Below the pieces are notes generated by a model. That model searched no databases and was not told the origin of the DNA. It worked only from the letters and a program-made list of their open reading frames with translations. 64,000 nucleotides of DNA. Origin: Lasiosphaeris hirsuta. Lineage: Eukaryota; Ascomycota; Sordariomycetes; Sordariales; Lasiosphaeriaceae. Made by a program: the position numbers and the translations under genes. The stretch is from assembly GCA_030549175.1 (NCBI GenBank), contig JAUKUA010000001.1:5084001-5148000 (forward strand). The letters run 5' to 3'. Of this stretch, positions 57,749 to 64,000 are shown one piece after another (the stretch's first letter is position 1; each line of letters starts with the position of its first letter).

Positions 57749-58915
57749 ATGACCTCTTGGGGTCTCCTTGACGACAAGGAAGAGAATGAGCTGCATAAAT
57801 CGCGCCTTTTAAATGTGGAAGAGAAGCCATTCAAGCGCGTAACCAAGCGTCTTAGCACCCTTCACTCGCTGGTGATATCAAGGGCGCGTCAGGAACCCTC
57901 TCCGCCCCCCGAGAGCAATGGGGCCCCCAATGGCGCAGCCGCCGAGCAAGACGAGCAATCCCCGACAGGGACAGACAGCCGACACCTGGCCGACCTCGCC
58001 CAGCTGAAGGAGGACATCACGCTCGACTTCGCCGCCTTCGACAGCAGCATTGCGCGCCTGCAGTTTCTGTTGACCGCCAATGACCGTGAGCGGGATCGGT
58101 ACACGGCCGAACGGGAGCGCATCGTCAGCACCTCCCATTCCGTACGAGAAAACACAGCGCATCTTCGTCTGCAACTAGATCAGGCACGCGCGACACTCGA
58201 GCAGCGCAAGAAATTCGATGAGCTGGCCGATAAGATTACCAGCAATCCTGCCCTGCGCACACGGGCCGAGCAGTCGTCAAACCTGGCAAAACTCGAGGAA
58301 GAAATTGCTGAGCTTGAGGCAGAGAGCAAGACATATGGCGTGACTTGGCATGAGAGACGGGATCAGTTTGCTAAGATCATGGATGAGAGCATGCGCCTGC
58401 GACGGCTGATCCGCGACGAGAAGGAGGAGGTAGAGCGTCGTGAAGGCATGGACGACGAAGGTGGGGAGGGAGAAGTTGGCCAAACTCCAAGACCCGGCAT
58501 CGCAAGCGGCAATGCCACTCCCATGCCCGAAGCCGGCTTACAACCCAAGGGCGGTGCAGAGAGCGGCGATGGGACGGGAACACCCCGTCCCCTCTCCACC
58601 GCCGGTGGTAGAACGCCGGCACGCGAGAGTCCCGCCCCTGGACAGGATAGCCAGTCGTTCCTCAAACCACGCCATGATCGGGTTGGAAGCTTTTCGCAAA
58701 CTGGTAGCCATGCACCTAGCAGAGAGGCTACGCCGGACACAAGGGACAAGATAGACCAGGACGAGGGTGACGATGTTGAGATGAGTGAGACCAAGCAAGA
58801 AGAGGACGAAGAGGAAGAGGAAGAAGAACCTGACAGCCCCCTAACCCCACTGCCTTCTGACGATCCCCCGCAGATTTTGATCGACGGTCAAGAGGATACG
58901 ATGGACACGACGTAG
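57749..58915 (+). CDS. tho7: THO complex subunit 7 (THO7/Mft1-like)
   Basis: Subunit of the THO/TREX complex coupling transcription to mRNA export. A single exon of 388 codons. I chose the ATG at 57749 (MTSWGLLDDKEENELHKSRL) because the frame is open further up only from TTG, and fungal homologues start close to this LLD-EEN-LHKxRLLNVEEKPFKR segment. The first 230 residues hold the Tho7 domain, with heptad-rich helix (LKEDITLDFAAFDSSIARLQ, TAERERIVSTSHSVRENTAH, AKLEEEIAELEAESKTYGV). The rest is disordered, Pro/Gly/Ser-rich, with an acidic stretch (EEDEEEEEEEPDSPLTPLPS) near the end. A short 5' non-coding exon is possible. The gene is convergent with tubulin cofactor A. Confidence 0.85.
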   Translation: MTSWGLLDDKEENELHKSRLLNVEEKPFKRVTKRLSTLHSLVISRARQEPSPPPESNGAPNGAAAEQDEQSPTGTDSRHLADLAQLKEDITLDFAAFDSSIARLQFLLTANDRERDRYTAERERIVSTSHSVRENTAHLRLQLDQARATLEQRKKFDELADKITSNPALRTRAEQSSNLAKLEEEIAELEAESKTYGVTWHERRDQFAKIMDESMRLRRLIRDEKEEVERREGMDDEGGEGEVGQTPRPGIASGNATPMPEAGLQPKGGAESGDGTGTPRPLSTAGGRTPARESPAPGQDSQSFLKPRHDRVGSFSQTGSHAPSREATPDTRDKIDQDEGDDVEMSETKQEEDEEEEEEEPDSPLTPLPSDDPPQILIDGQEDTMDTT

Positions 58916-59113
58916 ATTTACACAAGATAGTAGCGCCGGTGATGATATTTGTTCTTTGCAGACAAGCAAATAAATCACGCACAATGCAGCAATTCCTTAT
59001 TGACTCAATAGGTTGCCGACAGGGTTTCTAGAAACATGGAGTCCGCATACACCTCCTGTCCTGCTGCCTCTCGTGTATCTGCAGTGGCATGCCCACTCCC
59101 CCTGAATCTTCAA

Positions 59114-59567
59114 TTATACCAATCCACCCACTTTCTGCCCAGCCTCGAGGGCTCCTCTGGCCTTCTTCAGCTCCTCCTCTGGTGATGTCTCCTCGCTCTC
59201 GGATATTGCAATCTGTTCCTCCAGCTTCTGCACGGCCCTTACAATGCGCTCCTTCAGGGGCTCAAATACAGCCTTGGTCTCTTCAAGGGCAGTTTTCTAT
59301 TGACCCAAGGGTTAGGGTTATTATCCGCAATGGCCCGTCACTGCAAAACTCGGGAAGGGCTTTGAAAGACAGAAATGCAGGAGGTACCTCTTGCTTCAAG
59401 ATGTATTCAGCGTTACTGTCGAGATCAGGGTTCTTGGCTTCGATGTCCTCCTCCAGCTTCTTTATGCGCGCCTCCTGGCTGGCCTGCTCTTTGTGATAGT
59501 ACGATTCTTCCTTGACAAGGCGCTGGACCGATTGGGCCGCGATAGCGAGGGCTGATGGAGGGGCCAT
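59114..59567 (-). CDS. rbl2: Tubulin-folding cofactor A (TBCA/Rbl2)
   Basis: Binds free beta-tubulin and feeds the tubulin heterodimer assembly pathway. Two exons, 59567-59388 and 59296-59114, are separated by a 91-nt intron (donor GTACCT, branch CCTAAC, acceptor AATAG). The join reads EYILKQE-KTALEETKAVFEP. The 120-residue product is a charged three-helix bundle: ALAIAAQSVQRLVKEESYYH, KEQASQEARIKKLEEDIEAK, and LKERIVRAVQKLEEQIAISE. These are hallmarks of TBCA (KxxVxRLxKE, the YxxE and Q-rich turn, and a C-terminal helix). Length is normal for the family. It ends KVGGLV. The gene is divergent from the SERCA gene. Confidence 0.92.
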
Positions 59568-61034
59568 GCTGATTCTAGCTGACGTAGACGGCGGCGCGTT
59601 TGCGATCAGGCCGAGAGATGAGTTGAGAGGGGTTATAGTGGCAGGTGAAAACGCACGGTGCGGGGATTGCTTTGAGTAAGTGAGCAGTTTATCACAGATG
59701 GATGCCTTAGAATTATCCTATAAGCTGCCTGCAACTGGTGTTTCGGTCTTGTTGACTTGAGTGGGGTTGGCGGGGTAATTCCGCCGATTCTGCCCACTAC
59801 CTTGTACTCCAAACGAGCTCGCGATCTTTTCCCCTGCAGGATTCGACTGGCTTGGTTGCTCCTTGTGTTACATACATTGAAATACCCCTGTTGCCACAAA
59901 GGCGCACAGGTAACTTGTTTGTTAACCACCTTAAGGTCTCTGTCATCAAGAAGCCATTCGGATCATTGACAAGTATCACAATCAGCCTGACCACTCCTTG
60001 CAACACAAAAAGTTACGGATCATGTGTTCAACTTTGGTGAGAAGAGTACAAGGAAGGGTTATGGCTTTATTATCAAGCAAGGTATACACAAGTGCTGTCT
60101 CGTCTCAACGGCAAATACAGTGCACAAGGCTGGATGGAAACTTTTGAACTTTTGAGCACGTTAAGAAGCCGCTGGGTCCGGATCTGGCTGTGGCGCTGCA
60201 AGGGGACTAGAATATTCCACATAAATGGATCGGGCCCGTTCTGTTACACTCCCAACATTGCCCAGCTTCCCACTTCCCAACACAATCCGTGAAATGCGAA
60301 ATGCGCGGCCATGTGTATGTTTCCTTTGTCCATATTGTTATGCGGAAGGTAGGTGGCCTTTCATGTGCCCTTCTGGGTTAGGTTCCTGTATTCGATAAAA
60401 GATGCCTTGTACACAGTAGTAGTTGCAGTAGTGCAAAGTGTAAGATCAGGGGAAAAGCCAGTGTCGTCCGTGACGGATGGGCTGGACTGCGATTGGCTTC
60501 CCCCACACTGGACCTGGAATTGGCGTGCGGGACAGGGCCTGAAGTCGCTGCTCGCGAGAAGCCTTGGCGTAGCGAGACACGGGTTAAGCCGAATCTGGCA
60601 CATCCAAGGTCCCAGGCGTCGCCAGTTCAGGCTAGTCAGCTTAAGCTCCACACCTACAGGGCGCTGAGGGGCGACTTTGACCTCAACTGGCCACGTCGCG
60701 CACAATCAACTATCTGAGATCCTCGTCCACTGGATATAAGGCTGGTCTCGACAGTTGACAGCCAGTCTTGCCAAGGTCCCACACCTTCTTCACCTGAACA
60801 CATTCCATTCGCTCTAAAAGGCTACCTGCCTGTTTTTTCAAATTTTATTTCATGGTCTTTTTCACGGCCCTTTACTTTCCCTCGACTTGGTAGGATTGGC
60901 GACTTCGGTTTTTGAGACCGGACGGTTCGGCTATCTTTTTTTGTGGAGGCAAAGCAAGGTGCTTCGTTGCGACGATCCAGCAACTCCTCCGTAAGACACC
61001 CTGTCATAAGTTCAGGCAAGCACGCTTTGCCAAC
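59568..61034. promoter_or_regulatory. Divergent promoter of TBCA (minus) and the Ca2+-ATPase (plus)
   Basis: A 1.47-kb spacer between start codons, containing several short frames without motifs. The 200 bases before the ATPase start are C/T-rich and probably its leader. Confidence 0.45.
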
Positions 61035-64000
61035 ATGGAAAATGCTTTTGCAAAGCCTGTCGACCAGGTCCTCGCCAGTCTGGGAGTGAACCCGGCAGCG
61101 GGCCTGACCGACGAACAAGTCTCCCGTTCGCGAGCCACGCACGGGAAGAATGGTATGCGCCCCCCCGGCCTGTCCCCCCCCTCCATCCTTTTCAATGTTA
61201 CAAGAAGCACTTGTATGCTAACAATAGCTCCCTTGTGTAGCCATCCCCGACGAGCCACCCACGCCTCTGTGGGAGCTCATCCTCGAGCAGTTCAAGGACC
61301 AATTGGTCATCATTCTGCTGGGCTCAGCCGCCATCTCGTTTGTCCTAGCACTCTTTGAAGATGAGGGAGGATGGGGTGCCTTCGTTGACCCCGCCGTTAT
61401 CCTTACTATCCTAATCTTAAACGCTGTCGTCGGGGTCTCGCAGGAGAGCAGTGCCGAAAAGGCCATTGCGGCGCTTCAGGAATACTCGGCCAACGAGGCC
61501 AACGTGGTGCGCAATGGGCAGATCCACCGGGTCAAGGCCGAGGAACTCGTGCCGGGCGATATCGTTGACGTTGTCGTGGGTGCCCGCATTCCCGCTGACT
61601 GCAGACTGATTGCAATCGAAAGCAACAGTTTTGCTGTCGACCAGGCCATCCTTACCGGAGAGAGCGAGAGCGTGGGCAAGGACTGCAGTGCAATTGTCGG
61701 CGATGGGAAAGAGGTTTTGCAGGACCAGGTCAACATGCTCTTCTCCGGAACAACCGTCGTAACCGGTCACGCCAAGGCTGTCGTTGTCTTGACCGGCTCG
61801 AATACGGCTATTGGCGATATCCACGAGAGCATCACGGCTCAGATTTCCGAGCCCACCCCCCTGAAGCAGAAGCTCAATGACTTCGGCGACCAGCTTGCCA
61901 AGGTCATCACCGTCATCTGCGTCGCTGTCTGGCTCATCAACATTCCCAACTTCAACGACCCCAGCCACGGAAATTGGACCAAGGGTGCCATCTACTACCT
62001 CAAGATTGCTGTCTCTCTCGGCGTCGCCGCTATTCCCGAAGGCCTTGCCGTCGTTATCACCACCTGCCTAGCTCTTGGGACCCGAAAGATGGCCGCCAAG
62101 AACGCCGTAGTCAGAAGCCTGCCATCTGTCGAGACCCTGGGAAGCTGCAGCGTCATCTGCTCTGACAAGACTGGCACATTGACGACTAATCAGATGAGCG
62201 TCAACAAAATCGTTTATCTCAATCAAAGTGGCACTGATCTCGAGGAGCTGGATGTCGAGGGAACCACGTTTGAGCCGAAGGGTTCTATCAAGTTCCAGGG
62301 CAAGACAATCCCGGATGCCGCTCAGCAGTCTACCACGTTGCTCCGGATAGCCGAAGTTGCTGCTCTTTGCAACGAAGCCCGCCTTGACTATCAACCTCAC
62401 ACAGCCACATATACCAATGTTGGCGAGGCTACTGAAGGCGCGCTACGTGTCATGGTCGAAAAGCTTGGCCCCTGTGCCCCGGAAGATTGCCCCCCCAAGG
62501 ATCGCGTTCACTATGCCAGCTCGTGGTATGAGAAGACGTACAGCAAGCTTGCCACATACGAGTTCTCCCGTGACCGAAAGAGCATGTCTGTCCTGGTTGA
62601 AAATGCAGGCCAGAAGAAGCTCTTCGTTAAGGGTGCTCCGGAATCGCTCATCGAACGTTGCACTCATGTGTTGCTCGGGCCCAATGGAAAGAAGGTTCCC
62701 TTGAACCAGAAGCTCGTCGACCTCCTGCAAAAAGAGATCGTCGACTACGGCAACCAAGGTCTCCGTGTTATAGCTCTAGCTCGTCGCGATGATGTGGCAG
62801 GTCACCCTCTTCTTCACACCGCGAAATCGACTTCTGAGTATGCTGCCCTCGAACAAGACCTTACCCTTCTTGGCCTCGTTGGTATGCTTGATCCCCCCAG
62901 ACCGGAGGTCCCTGCTGCTATTCAAAAGTGCAAGGAAGCTGGCATTCGCGTCATTGTCATCACTGGTGACAACCGCAACACGGCCGAGAGCATCTGCCGT
63001 CAAATCGGCGTGTTTGGATACAACGAAGATCTTACTGGCAAGAGCTACACTGGTCGCGAATTTGACAACCTCACCGCTAGCGAGCAGCTGGAAGCGGCCA
63101 AGAACGCTTCCCTCTTTTCTCGTGTCGAGCCCGCCCACAAGTCAAAGCTTGTTGATCTCCTCCAATCTCTTAATGAAGTTGTTGCTATGACCGGTGACGG
63201 AGTCAACGACGCGCCCGCTCTCAAGAAAGCGGACATTGGCGTTGCAATGGGCTCCGGCACTGATGTCTCGAAGCTTGCGGCTGATATGGTTTTGGCTGAT
63301 GACAATTTTGCCACCATCGGTGTCGCCATCGAGGAGGGACGGGCCATCTACAACAACACCCAACAGTTCATCCGGTACCTAATCTCATCCAACATCGGCG
63401 AGGTCGTCTCTATCTTCCTGACGGCGGCTCTTGGTATGCCCGAGGCTCTGATTCCCGTTCAACTTCTCTGGGTCAACCTAGTCACCGACGGTCTCCCCGC
63501 CACTGCCCTTTCATTCAACCCCCCTGACCATGACATCATGAAACGACAACCGAGAAAGCGTGACGAGGCTCTCATCGGTGGATGGCTGTTCATTCGGTAC
63601 CTGATAATTGGGACGTACGTCGGCCTGGCCACAGTTGCCGGCTATGCGTGGTGGTTCATGTTCTACGCTGAAGGTCCCCAAATCAACTTTTACCAGCTTT
63701 CACACTTCCACCGCTGCTCGGCCGAGTTCCCCGAGATTGGCTGTGCCATGTTCAGCAACGACATGGCTAAGGCCGGCTCGACTATTTCTCTCTCGATCCT
63801 TGTCGTCATTGAAATGCTCAACGCCATGAACGCCCTATCATCAAGCGAGTCCCTCTTGACGCTTCCCGTGTGGAAGAATATGATGCTCGTTTACGCTATT
63901 GCGTTGTCCATGGCGTTGCACTTTGCGCTGCTCTACACCCCGATTCTCCAGACCTTGTTCTCTATTCTGCCCCTAAACTGGACTGAATGGAAGGCCGTTC
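61035..64000 (+). CDS. SERCA-type Ca2+-transporting P-type ATPase, 3' end beyond the window
   Basis: Pumps Ca2+ into the ER/secretory lumen. Exon 1, 61035-61152, starts [20 protein letters not shown]. An 88-nt intron (GTATGC, branch GCTAAC, acceptor GTGTAG) leads to exon 2 at 61241, open to the window edge. The join reads [21 protein letters not shown]. The P-type ATPase landmarks appear in order: LTGES, the Ca-binding IPEGL in M4, the phosphorylation site [13 protein letters not shown] (Asp348 by my count), [31 protein letters not shown], and M6 [20 protein letters not shown]. The EATEGAL and VGEATEG spacing is typical of SERCA (P2A). The start, Ca-site residues and numbering match animal SERCA closely, unlike PMR1-type pumps. 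About 948 codons are visible; the last transmembrane helices are missing. Confidence 0.96.

Overview
This is ordinary nuclear DNA from a filamentous ascomycete (Pezizomycotina). The evidence is small introns (about 47-105 nt) with GTRNGT donors and CTAAC/CTGAC branch sequences, pyrimidine-rich leaders, Q- and P-rich tracts in coding sequence, and gene families such as palC, a COT-1-type MOB protein, extracellular serine-rich cupredoxins and Zn2Cys6 regulators. I think Sordariomycetes (Sordariales-like) is most likely, but that rests on general protein resemblance and I could not test it. There are no bacterial, phage, CRISPR or plasmid features, and no intact transposon.

I rebuilt 25 protein-coding genes by hand-splicing. 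1-11.6 kb: the 3' part of a Bem3-type PX-PH-RhoGAP, a Q/H-rich Zn2Cys6 transcription factor, and a Ser-rich conserved protein of unknown function. 11.6-16.7 kb is gene-poor, with homopolymers. 16.7-22 kb: a BTB/POZ protein with duplicated SYA motifs, a small four-TM candidate, and PXR1 (G-patch, snoRNA and telomerase). 22.4-33.6 kb: a coiled-coil protein, COX17, TEL2, UBA3 (NEDD8 E1 catalytic subunit), RPC40/RPAC1, and a membrane-anchored cupredoxin. 33.6-36.8 kb holds no supported gene. 36.8-49.9 kb: ALG6, palC, LEO1, a MOB protein, a DUF3237 protein, and a CorA/Mnr2-type Mg transporter. 50.5-64 kb: CstF-64/Rna15, prohibitin-2, NEDD8/Rub1, Elongin A with a probable frameshift, THO7, tubulin cofactor A, and a SERCA-type Ca2+ P-ATPase that runs off the right edge.

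Most genes are housekeeping and sit in divergent or convergent pairs rather than functional clusters. Some functional links exist. NEDD8 and UBA3 are successive players in neddylation, and Elongin A and BTB proteins belong to families that feed substrates to neddylated cullins. PXR1 and TEL2 both touch telomere biology. LEO1, THO7, CstF-64 and Elongin A all act during RNA polymerase II elongation and 3'-end formation. I see no evidence that these links are more than chance.

I found no convincing new biological system. The items most worth a second look are alternative C-termini set by a TAG/GTAAGT overlap in the cupredoxin gene, a C6 frameshift in Elongin A, a GC-AG intron in the Mg transporter, two 57-nt stop-free introns (PXR1, PHB2), the 11-nt first coding exon of NEDD8, the SYA-repeat BTB protein, and the four-TM candidate gene.
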